The notes under the pieces: model-generated
The model's database searches: none
The model's input: the letters and a program-made list of their open reading frames with translations, nothing else
Told to the model about the DNA's origin: nothing
Position numbers and translations under genes: made by a program
Shown: positions 9,325-17,447 of the stretch, piece by piece
Position numbering within the stretch: the stretch's first letter is position 1
How the letters are laid out: each line of letters starts with the position of its first letter
Assembly (NCBI GenBank): GCA_026421245.1
Contig: JAPKDJ010000016.1
Span: 1 to 62,949, forward strand
Source: Akkermansiaceae bacterium
Lineage (GTDB): Bacteria; Verrucomicrobiota; Verrucomicrobiia; Verrucomicrobiales; Akkermansiaceae
Direction of reading: 5' to 3'
DNA: 62,949 nt

Positions 9325-10236
9325 ATGGTCCTTACCGTGGAACCAATCAAGTATCTCAATCGTGAAACAGGGCAGGTGGAAACCGAACAAGTCTACGGCG
9401 AGAGCTTCCTCCGCTGGGCCTATGGAAATCCGCTTGGAAAGCTTGCCCTACATAGCTTCGTGAAGCGTCCCTTCTTCTCAAAGTGGTACGGCAGAAAAAT
9501 GGATTCTCCCAAAACGACAGAGAAAATTGCTCCGTTTCTTGAGACTTATGGAATGGACGTAAATGATTTTGAGAAGAGGCCGGAAAAATTCACCTCTTTT
9601 AACGACTTCTTCTACCGGAAACTCAAGCCGGGAGCTCGACCGATCTCGGATGCACCCGTGATCTTGCCGGCCGACGGTCGACATCTTGGGTTCGCAAAGG
9701 CCAGCGAAATCAATTCGGTTTTTGTCAAAGGACAGAAGTTCGATGTCGCCGGACTCCTGAATTCCCCTCAACTGGCCAAAAAATATGAAACCGGCCCCCT
9801 TATACTTTCACGTCTCTGCCCGGTCGATTACCATCGCTTCCACTTCCCCTGCCCAGGAACTCCCGGCGAAACCCGCATGATCAACGGCCCTCTCTTCTCG
9901 GTCTCCCCTCTCGCCCTAAGACAGCGTCTCTCCTATCTTTGGGAGAACAAGCGAACCGTCACCGAGTTAGCCACCGAAAACTTCGGCACAATCATCTGCA
10001 TGGAAATCGGAGCCACTTGCGTCGGTTCCATTCACCAGACCTTCACCCCCGGTCAATCTGTGGAGAAAGGAGAGGAAAAAGGATACTTTGCCTTCGGTGG
10101 ATCTTCTACTCTCCTGATGTTTGAGCCCGGAACGGTCACCTTGTCGGATGATTTACTCGAAACCAGCAACCAGGTCATGGAGCTTTACGCCAAGGTGGGC
10201 ACCGAAGCGGGGCATTCCCAGCCTCCTCCGACCTGA
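9325..10236 (+). CDS. psd: Phosphatidylserine decarboxylase proenzyme
   Basis: A 303-residue proenzyme that converts phosphatidylserine to phosphatidylethanolamine at the inner membrane. The self-cleavage site is G258-G259-S260-S261-T262 (FAFGGSSTLLMF), so the chain should split before Ser260, which becomes the pyruvoyl group. Upstream family signatures are present: FNDFFYRKLKPGARP near residues 93-107, PADGRHLGF near 115, and the histidine-rich LCPVDYHRFHFPC near 165. The short alpha chain after the cleavage site is about 44 residues, normal for the family. The gene stands alone on the plus strand, divergent from the ccs operon. Identification is firm. Confidence 0.95.
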   Translation: MVLTVEPIKYLNRETGQVETEQVYGESFLRWAYGNPLGKLALHSFVKRPFFSKWYGRKMDSPKTTEKIAPFLETYGMDVNDFEKRPEKFTSFNDFFYRKLKPGARPISDAPVILPADGRHLGFAKASEINSVFVKGQKFDVAGLLNSPQLAKKYETGPLILSRLCPVDYHRFHFPCPGTPGETRMINGPLFSVSPLALRQRLSYLWENKRTVTELATENFGTIICMEIGATCVGSIHQTFTPGQSVEKGEEKGYFAFGGSSTLLMFEPGTVTLSDDLLETSNQVMELYAKVGTEAGHSQPPPT

Positions 10237-10414
10237 TATCAAAACACTTCATTATTCGTATTCTCGCGGAACGACAGGCCAAGAAACAGCTGCAGGACAG
10301 AATCGGCGGGAACTAACAGCCCGGAAACGGCCTTCCTTGACCAAGAGTTGCCACTCGGCTAGCTTGAATGAGTCGTCTTTCCAGACCCACGCTGCATGCA
10401 GACGTAACAGTGCG

Positions 10415-10666
10415 ATGAAAACCCCATCCGTCTTTCTTGCAATCCTTTTTGCCTTTCCGCTCGCACTAACCGCGACCGATAATTTCGCCGAAGCAACCGT
10501 CCTTGAATTTCTGCAATCCGAAGCGACAGCAGGCATCGCTGGAACCAACGCCACCTCAACCGCCCACGCCGGAGTCACCGCCAACACCTCATTCTGGTAT
10601 GCCTTGACCGTCGATCCTTCTCGCCGCGTCGAGATTGCCGCACGCCCATGCCCCGTGACCATCTGA
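10415..10666 (+). CDS. Short secreted ORF, likely truncated end of a DNFxxAT-type surface domain
   Basis: An 83-residue frame begins with a good signal peptide (MKTPSVFLAILFAFPLALTA). It continues with TDNFAEATVLEF, GTNATSTAHAGV and SFWYALTVDP, which is the pattern of the N-terminal DNFANAT...GTNVGAT...VWYxWTAP domain repeated in large verrucomicrobial surface proteins. The expected continuation is missing. The frame runs out at 10664 inside the start of the permease gene, overlapping it by 19 bases. I read it as a truncated remnant that may still be translated. No clear ribosome binding site is seen. Confidence 0.45.
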   Translation: MKTPSVFLAILFAFPLALTATDNFAEATVLEFLQSEATAGIAGTNATSTAHAGVTANTSFWYALTVDPSRRVEIAARPCPVTI

Positions 10667-11511
10667 AGCTTCAGTTCATTGTCATCCTCTGGGGCTTCAC
10701 CGCAGTCCTCGGTCAACTGATCCATCTTTCAGCGGTAGGCATCGTCACCTACCGCACTGGCCTCGCGGCTTTGTGCCTCCTCATTTGGCTCCGTTCGAGG
10801 AGTAAAATCTCGGCAAGGCAGGCTCTGGTTTTCACTATCACCGGCTTCGTCATCGGAGCACACTGGATTACTTTTTTTCTGGCGGTCAAAGTCGCCAACG
10901 TGTCCATCTGCATGGTGGGCGTGGCCACTCTCTCACTTTGGACCGCGATCCTCGAACCACTGCTGATCAAGAAGCGTAAACTGCGCCCCATCGACTTGAT
11001 CTTTGGCGCCGTCATCCTCGTCGGTGTTGCCATCATCTATCGGAGCGAACTGGAATACAGTCATGGATTTCTCATCGCTATTCTGTCTGCTTTTCTGGCC
11101 GCGGCGTTTTCGATCGTCAACAGCTTCCACATCACCAAAGCCCACCATCTGGTCATCACCCTCTACGAAATGGCCGGAGCCTGCCTGTTTTCGCTCACCT
11201 TCCTCCTGATTTTGGAGGGCGAAATCCCCCTCCCCCCTCGATCTCTCGACTGGCTCTGGCTCATCGTCCTCGCCGTCTTCTGTACGGTCGTCGCTTTCTC
11301 CCAATACATCGAACTCCTCAAACGCCTCAGCGTCTTTACGGTCAACTTCGCCAACAATCTGGAACCAGTCTACGGAATACTTCTCGCCTCCCTCATCCTT
11401 CAGGAGCACAAAAATCTCAACCCGGGCTTCTATCTGGGAGCTTCGATCATCGTCTTTACAATCGCGGCCTACCCCATCGTGAGGCGACGTTTCACCCCTA
11501 CCCATCCCTAA
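10648..11511 (+). CDS. EamA/DMT-superfamily permease
   Basis: A 287-residue integral membrane protein with about ten hydrophobic helices arranged as two similar halves (EamA domains at about 5-130 and 145-275). The second half contains the NNLEPVYGILLASLILQE segment that is characteristic of drug/metabolite exporters of this superfamily. It probably exports or imports a small metabolite or amino acid; the substrate cannot be predicted. The start overlaps the end of the short secreted ORF. The first helix follows directly after MPRDHLKLQF, which supports this start. It is followed after 52 bases by a DUF1080 gene on the same strand. Confidence 0.85.
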   Translation: MPRDHLKLQFIVILWGFTAVLGQLIHLSAVGIVTYRTGLAALCLLIWLRSRSKISARQALVFTITGFVIGAHWITFFLAVKVANVSICMVGVATLSLWTAILEPLLIKKRKLRPIDLIFGAVILVGVAIIYRSELEYSHGFLIAILSAFLAAAFSIVNSFHITKAHHLVITLYEMAGACLFSLTFLLILEGEIPLPPRSLDWLWLIVLAVFCTVVAFSQYIELLKRLSVFTVNFANNLEPVYGILLASLILQEHKNLNPGFYLGASIIVFTIAAYPIVRRRFTPTHP

Positions 11512-11563
11512 ATCCTCTTTCCCCATTGCATCGACGCCCCCCCGCAACTAGTTTCCCCACACC

Positions 11564-12325
11564 ATGAAACGTTCAAATTTTCTCGCGGCCCTGTTCACTC
11601 TCGGAGTCTCTTTCGGACAGACCACCGAAATCAAACCAGAGGCCAGGGCCGAAAAGAAAGAAACCTGGATCCCCCTTTTCAATGGCAAAGACCTCACCGG
11701 CTGGACACCTAAATTCTCCGGCTCCAACCTCGGCGTAAATTACAAGGACACCTTTCAGGTCAACGACGGACTTCTCACCATTGATTACTCCCAATGGGAA
11801 AAGTTCAGCGGCGAGTTCGGTCACCTCTATTACAAGACGCCCTACTCCCACTATAAAATCCGCTCCACCTACCGCTTCATTGACAAGCAGGTTAAAGGCG
11901 GCCCCGGCTGGGCCAACCGTAACAACGGCTTCATGCTCCACTGCCAGGACCCCAAGACCATCAAGAAAGACCAGGACTTCCCAAATTCCGTGGAAATCCA
12001 GCTGCTTGGAGGCTTCGGAAAAGGCAACCGTGGCACCCTCAATATCTGCACCCCCGGCACCCAGCTTCATTGGAAGGGCAAGCTGACCAAAGCCCACGTC
12101 ATCAACACCGGCGGCCCCACTTTTCATGGTGATCAATGGGTGACCGTCGAGATCGAGGTTCGCGGTGACAAGTTCAAGCACATCGCCAATGGAAAGGTCG
12201 TTTGCGAGTATGACAACACCCAACTCGACAACGGAACTCCGCTCAAGAAAGGCTACATTTCTATTCAGGCCGAGACCGCTCCGATTCAGTTTAAGTCGAT
12301 CGAGCTTCTGACTCTTAAGGAATAA
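11564..12325 (+). CDS. Secreted DUF1080 (3-keto-disaccharide hydrolase-like) protein
   Basis: The 253-residue protein has a signal peptide ending near residue 19 (SFGQ). It then shows the DUF1080 concanavalin-like jelly-roll: WIPLFNGKDLTGWTPKF at about 36-52, a central NNGFMLHCQDP and NSVEIQLLGG segment, and the closing strand YISIQAETAPIQFKSIELL. In this family the GNSG...EIQLLD-type segment lines a sugar-binding face, and some members hydrolyse 3-keto-glycosides. Here the equivalent is NNGFMLHCQDP. Activity on oxidised disaccharides is a family-based guess. It is one of three DUF1080 proteins in the window and is only distantly similar to the other two. It appears monocistronic. Confidence 0.88.
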   Translation: MKRSNFLAALFTLGVSFGQTTEIKPEARAEKKETWIPLFNGKDLTGWTPKFSGSNLGVNYKDTFQVNDGLLTIDYSQWEKFSGEFGHLYYKTPYSHYKIRSTYRFIDKQVKGGPGWANRNNGFMLHCQDPKTIKKDQDFPNSVEIQLLGGFGKGNRGTLNICTPGTQLHWKGKLTKAHVINTGGPTFHGDQWVTVEIEVRGDKFKHIANGKVVCEYDNTQLDNGTPLKKGYISIQAETAPIQFKSIELLTLKE

Positions 12326-12443
12326 GCGACCGACTTAATCGTTTTTGAGGGATTTTGGACAATGGGCATATTGCGACTTTGGTCCTTGGGCAAAGTTTGA
12401 CTTTGATGAGTCTTAGCTGGAAAGAACTGACAAGCACAACCTC

Positions 12444-12697
12444 ATGAAATCTCACTTCAAAAAGGCTCTCCTCTTTGCTTCGCTCACGGCGATGGCAACT
12501 ATGCCGATGCGGCCCCCTCTCCGGATCTCCAAGCAGTAGATGAAATGGACGATTATACTGCAACCGGCGAGGTCTCAACCTATACCGAGAACGGGATCAA
12601 TTTCCTCTTGACCCCCAAGCGATTCCATCCCACTCAGGAAGTGGCTAATCACGAACTTGGGCATCGCTCTGAGCACCTCAGGCCACTGATAGTTTAG
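12444..12697 (+). pseudogene. Frameshifted small secreted protein
   Basis: An ATG at 12444 begins a signal-peptide-like stretch (MKSHFKKALLFASLTAMA) that stops at a TAG near 12538. A second frame covering the same bases continues from about 12490 with coherent sequence (YADAAPSPDLQAVDEMDDYT, then INFLLTPKRFHPTQEVANHE) to a TAG at 12695-12697. Joining the two by a single-base frameshift gives a small exported protein of about 80 residues. I do not recognise the family. This covers most of the 452-base gap between the DUF1080 gene and the next cytochrome gene; the rest holds nothing I can name. Confidence 0.35.
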
Positions 12698-12777
12698 ATC
12701 ATTTCAAAACAGCTGGGCTGCGTAAGGTTTGGAAGAGGTCTTTCGCTATAAGTGACCTTTCCTATCCCAGTTTCACA

Positions 12778-15561
12778 ATGTCCTTCTCTCTTCGACTCAA
12801 AAAACTCCTCCTCGTCTCCCTCATCTCGGGAGCCACCGGAAGCCTGTCCGCGGAAAAAACAGAGAAGGTCTCATTTTCGAAACAAATCCGCCCCATCCTG
12901 TCCGCCAATTGCTTTAAATGCCACGGCCCGGATGACGCCAAAGACGAAAAGGGAAAATCCCTTCGCAAAGCCGGACTGCGGCTTGATATCGCCGGCGATC
13001 AGGACTGGGAAGAGGCCATCACCCGTATCATCTCCACGGACCCCGACAACATCATGCCTCCCCCCGAGACGAACAAGATTCTGAAGCCCTCCGAAATCGA
13101 TCTCATCAAGCGTTGGATCAAGGAAGGGGCTCATTTCGAGAAACACTGGGCCTTTGTTCATCCCAAAAAATCTCCTGTCCCCGCCGACACCCACCCTGTT
13201 GATCATCTCTATAAAACTCCTCTCGCCGAAAAGTCCGATCCCTACACCCTCATCCGCCGGGTTCATCTCGACCTGATCGGACTCCCTCCCTCCATCGAAG
13301 TCGCCGACACCTTCGCCGCAGGCCCCACTCCCGAGGCTTTCGCTCAAATCGTAGACAACCTTCTGAAATCGCCTCGCTACGGCGAGCGGTGGGCACGACG
13401 TTGGCTCGACCTTGCCCGCTACGCCGACACCAACGGTTACGAAAAAGACCGCGACCGCACCATCTGGCCATACCGCGACTACGTCATCCGCTCGCTTAAC
13501 GCCGACAAACCCTTCGATCAATTCACGATCGAACAACTCGCCGGCGATATGCTTCCAAATGCAACTTCCGAGCAAATCATCGCCACCGGCTTCCACCGCA
13601 ACACCATGTTGAACGAAGAGGGCGGCATCGATCCCCTCGAGTTCCGCTACCATGCTATGGTCGATCGTGTCGCCACTACCGGCACCACCTGGCTCGGCCT
13701 CACCACCGGCTGCGCCCAGTGCCACACTCACAAATACGACCCCATCACCCATCACGACTACTTCGGCCTCATGGCCTACTTCGATAACACCCTCGAACCC
13801 GACTATCACATCCCCGACCTCACCCTTTCCGAGCGTCAGAAGCTCAACCTCGCCCAAGCCAAAAAACTTCTCGCCGAACTCCCTTCAAAATGGCCCGCCG
13901 AAAAAGGCGAACTCGATACGTCCTATCAAACCTGGCTCACAACCCAAACCCCCCACTTCGCCCCCTGGCAAACCCTCGTCCCTTCCAGGGCCGAAGCGAA
14001 TATCCCCTATCTCACCCTTGAAGAAGACGGCATCATCTTTACCGCCGGCGATATTTCAAAACATGATGTCTTCACTCTCGATTTTCCTGCCTCCACCCAG
14101 CCTATTCATTCCCTCCGGGTTGAGGCCCTGCCCGACGAACGTCTTCCGGCCGGAGGCCCCGGCATGACCTACTACGAAGGCCGCAAAGGAGACTTCTTTC
14201 TCTCGGAGTTTCAAATCACCACCGACAAACCATCCACCTTTTCCGGATCCTCCGAAACCGCGTCCGGTGCCCAATTCGGTTCCGGAAAAGCTGATGCCTC
14301 GACTGCGATCGATGGCGACATTCAATCCGGTTGGTCCCTCAAGGGCCACATCGGTCAGCGGGCGATCGCCGTCTTCAATCTCTCAAACCCCATCCCGCCC
14401 GGCACCACTTTTCAGATAACGATGCACTTTGGTCGCCACTTCGCTTCCACTCTCGGAAAATTTCGCCTCAGCTCATCTCCCGAATCAAAGATTCAAGCCA
14501 TCGATCACCAGGGAACTCTGGAAGACTTCCTCCTTCAAGCACCCGAACTGAAAAGTCACGCTGACAAAATCCGAGCCCTCCAAAAAACTCTCAAAGGCTC
14601 CCCCACCCTTGTCATGCAAGAAAGACCGAAAGAGCACACCCGCCCCACCCACCTTCATCACCGCGGCGAATACACCCAACCGAAGGAACTCATAAAACCC
14701 CGCCTCCCCAACGCCCTCTACCCATCTGGCAAACCCCTCCCAAAAGATCGTCTCGAATTTGCCCGCTGGCTTGTCTCGGTTGAAAATCCCCTCACCGCCC
14801 GTGTCGTCGTCAATCGACATTGGGCTGCCTTCTTTGGCGAAGGCATCGTTCCTAGCCTCGATGACTTCGGCATGCAGGGTCAACTCCCGACCCAGCCGGA
14901 GCTTTTGGACCACCTCGCCGTCACCATCATCGAAAACGGCTGGTCTCTCAAAAAGCTCCACCGCCTCATCGTCACCTCAAAAGCCTACCAACAGACCTCC
15001 GTCATTCAATCCGGCACTCCCAAACAATTCACCCGTCAGCGCCTTGAAGCAGAAATCATCCGCGATTCCGCCCTTCACTCTTCCGGCCTCCTCAGCGAGA
15101 AAATGTTCGGATCACCGGTGCGACCACTCCAACCTGAGGGTGTCACCGAAGTGGCCTACGGAAATCCCAAATGGAAACCCAGCGCCGGCGCCGACCGATT
15201 TCGCCGGTCCATTTACACCTACCAAAAACGCACCGCCCCCTTCGCCATGTTTACCACCTTCGACGCCGGCTCCGGCGAAGCCTGCATTGCCAAACGTGAC
15301 CGCTCCAACACCCCGCTCCAGGCCCTCACCCTGATGAACGACCCCATGTTCATCGAAATCGCCCAAAGCTTCGGGGAGCTCCTCAAAGAAACCGAAGGCA
15401 CCACCGAAGAAAAAATCATCAAAGCCTTCCGCCGCCTCCTCACAAGACCACCCACTCCCGACGAATTACGGCTCTTCTCCGACTTTCACACACAACACAA
15501 CTCCTGGCCCTCCCTCACCCGAGCCCTCCTCTCCCTCGACGAATCCGTCACCAAAAACTAA
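12778..15561 (+). CDS. PSD1-type secreted cytochrome: CxxCH, DUF1549, discoidin-like insert, DUF1553
   Basis: A 927-residue protein with a signal peptide ending near residue 25 (GSLSAEK). The planctomycete cytochrome domain has C45-F-K-C48-H49 in SANCFKCHGPDD and a later MPPPE motif. DUF1549 starts near residue 155 (LIRRVHLDLIGLPPS) and runs to about 380, including CAQCH, a second CxxCH. Residues about 460-565 look like a discoidin/F5-8 type jelly-roll (GKADASTAIDGDIQSGWSLK). DUF1553 spans about 655-905 (ARWLVSVENPLTARVVVNRH; SNTPLQALTLMNDPMF). The reaction is unknown; the family is often next to DUF1501, as here with a gene 89 bases downstream. The start was chosen because it gives a clean signal peptide. 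Confidence 0.9.
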   Translation: MSFSLRLKKLLLVSLISGATGSLSAEKTEKVSFSKQIRPILSANCFKCHGPDDAKDEKGKSLRKAGLRLDIAGDQDWEEAITRIISTDPDNIMPPPETNKILKPSEIDLIKRWIKEGAHFEKHWAFVHPKKSPVPADTHPVDHLYKTPLAEKSDPYTLIRRVHLDLIGLPPSIEVADTFAAGPTPEAFAQIVDNLLKSPRYGERWARRWLDLARYADTNGYEKDRDRTIWPYRDYVIRSLNADKPFDQFTIEQLAGDMLPNATSEQIIATGFHRNTMLNEEGGIDPLEFRYHAMVDRVATTGTTWLGLTTGCAQCHTHKYDPITHHDYFGLMAYFDNTLEPDYHIPDLTLSERQKLNLAQAKKLLAELPSKWPAEKGELDTSYQTWLTTQTPHFAPWQTLVPSRAEANIPYLTLEEDGIIFTAGDISKHDVFTLDFPASTQPIHSLRVEALPDERLPAGGPGMTYYEGRKGDFFLSEFQITTDKPSTFSGSSETASGAQFGSGKADASTAIDGDIQSGWSLKGHIGQRAIAVFNLSNPIPPGTTFQITMHFGRHFASTLGKFRLSSSPESKIQAIDHQGTLEDFLLQAPELKSHADKIRALQKTLKGSPTLVMQERPKEHTRPTHLHHRGEYTQPKELIKPRLPNALYPSGKPLPKDRLEFARWLVSVENPLTARVVVNRHWAAFFGEGIVPSLDDFGMQGQLPTQPELLDHLAVTIIENGWSLKKLHRLIVTSKAYQQTSVIQSGTPKQFTRQRLEAEIIRDSALHSSGLLSEKMFGSPVRPLQPEGVTEVAYGNPKWKPSAGADRFRRSIYTYQKRTAPFAMFTTFDAGSGEACIAKRDRSNTPLQALTLMNDPMFIEIAQSFGELLKETEGTTEEKIIKAFRRLLTRPPTPDELRLFSDFHTQHNSWPSLTRALLSLDESVTKN

Positions 15562-15610
15562 AAGGAGTCGCGGCTCCCCCGCCACTTAGCTTCGCAAGTC
15601 CCTCAAACAA

Positions 15611-15636
15611 TCTCCGCGCCTCTGCGTGAGCCTCGA
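15611..15636. repeat. TCTGCG-type intergenic repeat in the cytochrome-DUF1501 gap
   Basis: The 89-base gap between the cytochrome and DUF1501 genes contains the short motif TCTCCGCGCCTCTGCGTGAG. A related motif lies at the same place in the second cytochrome-DUF1501 pair (22989-23014). Both have two NCTGCG/CCGCG-like units about 10-11 bases apart. I recall similar TCTGCG-rich short repeats between genes in other bacteria, but I could not compare them here. Confidence 0.45.
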
Positions 15637-15650
15637 TAAAATCTCATCCC

Positions 15651-17048
15651 ATGACCACCTCCCCACTCTCCCGCCGCTACTTCCTCGGCGAATGCGGCAT
15701 TGGCCTCGGCAAGATCGCCGCCGCCTCCCTCCTCACCAATAACCTCACTGCCCGTTCCCACGAACCAAAAGCCCCTCAAATCAAACCCCGCGCCAAAGCC
15801 GTCATTCACCTCTTCATGGCCGGAGCCCCCTCCCAGCTCGAACTCTTCGACCCGAAACCCCACCTCACCAAACTCGAAGGCTCGTCCCTTCCCAAATCCA
15901 TCATCGGCGATCAACGTTACGCCTTCATCCAGCCCGATGCCGCCGTCCTTGGCCCTCAATTTGAGTTCTCACAATACGGCGAAACCCGCGCCACCCTCGG
16001 CTCCCCTCTTGCCCCCCTCGGAGCCGTTGCCGATGACCTCTGCATCGTCAAATCCTGCACCACCGACCAATTCAACCACGCCCCCGCCCAGCTCTTTCTT
16101 AACTCCGGATTCTCCCAACCCGGCCGCCCCTGTCTCGGCTCCTGGACCCTCTACGGCCTCGGCTCCGAATCCAACAACCTCCCCGCCTTCGTCGTCATGT
16201 CCACCGGCGGCGGCCTCTCCGGCGGCTCCGCCCTCTGGTCCTCTGGCTTCCTTCCCACCACCTACACCGGCGTCCAGTTCCGCAAAGGAAAAGACCCCAT
16301 CCTCAACGTCGGCACCCCGGAAGGCTTCTCTCCGGAAGTCCAATCCGACACCTTCGACCTCGTCAACAAACTCAATGCCCAACGGCTCGCCACCATCAAC
16401 GACGAGGAAATCGCGACCCGCATGGCCTCCTATGAAATGGCGGCCCGCCTCCAAAGCTCCGCCCCCGAGCTCATGGAGCTCAAAACCGAATCCGACGAAA
16501 CCATCAACCTCTACGGCTGCGACCGTGACAAACACTCCTTCGCACGCGCCTGCCTTCTCGCACGCCGCATGGTCCAACGCGGCGTCCGCTTCATCAACAT
16601 CTACCACAGCGGCTGGGACGCCCACACCAACGTCAAAGGCTCCACCGAAGGCAAATGTGCTCAGACCGCCCAAGCCACCGCCGCCCTCATTCAGGACCTC
16701 AAACGCCACGGCCTCCTCGACGAAACTCTCGTCGTCTGGGGCGGCGAATTCGGCCGCACCCCCATGGTTGAAACCAACTCGTCCCTCGGCCGTAAGGCCG
16801 GTCGCGATCACCACCCGCAGGCCTTCACCACCCTCATGGCCGGCGGCGGAACCAAACCCGGCACCTACGGCGAAACCGATGATTTCGGCTTTCACATCAC
16901 CAAGGACAAAGTCCACGTCCACGACCTCCAGGCCACCATCCTCCACCTTTTAGGCTTCGACCACGAACGCCTCACCTTTCACCACGCCGGCCGCGATTTT
17001 CGCCTCACCGACGTCCACGGACACGTCGTCCACGACCTCCTCGCCTAA
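15651..17048 (+). CDS. Tat-exported DUF1501 protein, partner of the upstream cytochrome
   Basis: A 465-residue protein with a twin-arginine-like signal (SRRYFLGECGIGLGKIAAAS). The DUF1501 fold belongs to the alkaline phosphatase/sulfatase superfamily. Visible landmarks are HLFMAGAPSQLELFDPKP at about 50-67, an Arg-rich helix with NIYHSGWDAHTN near 318, and the metal-site-like GGEFGRTPM near 364 and GRDHHPQAF near 382. No formylglycine cysteine motif is present, so it is not a classical sulfatase. It follows the DUF1549/DUF1553 cytochrome and is likely its functional partner outside the cytoplasm. The pairing is very common in this phylum group, but its chemistry has not been established to my knowledge. 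Confidence 0.9.
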   Translation: MTTSPLSRRYFLGECGIGLGKIAAASLLTNNLTARSHEPKAPQIKPRAKAVIHLFMAGAPSQLELFDPKPHLTKLEGSSLPKSIIGDQRYAFIQPDAAVLGPQFEFSQYGETRATLGSPLAPLGAVADDLCIVKSCTTDQFNHAPAQLFLNSGFSQPGRPCLGSWTLYGLGSESNNLPAFVVMSTGGGLSGGSALWSSGFLPTTYTGVQFRKGKDPILNVGTPEGFSPEVQSDTFDLVNKLNAQRLATINDEEIATRMASYEMAARLQSSAPELMELKTESDETINLYGCDRDKHSFARACLLARRMVQRGVRFINIYHSGWDAHTNVKGSTEGKCAQTAQATAALIQDLKRHGLLDETLVVWGGEFGRTPMVETNSSLGRKAGRDHHPQAFTTLMAGGGTKPGTYGETDDFGFHITKDKVHVHDLQATILHLLGFDHERLTFHHAGRDFRLTDVHGHVVHDLLA

Positions 17049-17199
17049 CGCCCCATCCGCATTCCTCGCGAAACCTTTCCAAAAACTTGTTGCTTCGATC
17101 ACCCATCGGACGGTAAGAGCCTATCCAAGCAGACGAGCCGAGGTTTCTTCCACCGTGAGGACGGCTGCGCTGCCGCATGACATAACAGGAGACAGCCCG

Positions 17200-17433
17200 A
17201 TGGCATTCACACCAAGCAAAGATCACAAACGCATCGCGCGGGAGCAGAAAAAGCTCGAAAAGCGCATGGCCCGGGAAGAAGCGAAAACAGCAAAGCTCGA
17301 AGCCCAACGTGCCGAAGAAGAGGCGGCCGAACAAGAAGCCATCAAGAAGGCCAAGGAAGATGAAGAGGCCAAAATCGAGGCTGAATTCGAGGCTGAACTG
17401 AAAGCCGAAGAGGAAGCCAAAGGGAAAGCCTAG
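17200..17433 (+). CDS. Small Lys/Glu/Ala-rich coiled-coil protein
   Basis: A 77-residue protein starting at the ATG at 17200, preceded at seven bases by an AGGAGA ribosome binding site (17187-17192). After MAFTPSKDHKR it is almost entirely charged heptad-like helix (KKLEKRMAREEAKTAKLE..., then EAEFEAELKAEEEAKGKA), with no cysteine and no signal peptide. Its first half is strongly basic and its second half strongly acidic. It ends 14 bases before the convergent stop of the DEAD-box helicase. I do not recognise a named family. The composition suggests RNA, ribosome or protein-tether binding, but this is speculation. Confidence 0.6.
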   Translation: MAFTPSKDHKRIAREQKKLEKRMAREEAKTAKLEAQRAEEEAAEQEAIKKAKEDEEAKIEAEFEAELKAEEEAKGKA

Positions 17434-17447
17434 CCCTCACTCGCGAC

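Noticed and set aside
15700..16953. Long overlapping frames on both strands opposite or inside the DUF1501 gene
   Set aside because: They are shadows caused by the strongly C-ending codons of the DUF1501 gene. Their sequences are low-complexity runs of Pro/Ser/Ala or Gly/Glu with no family features.
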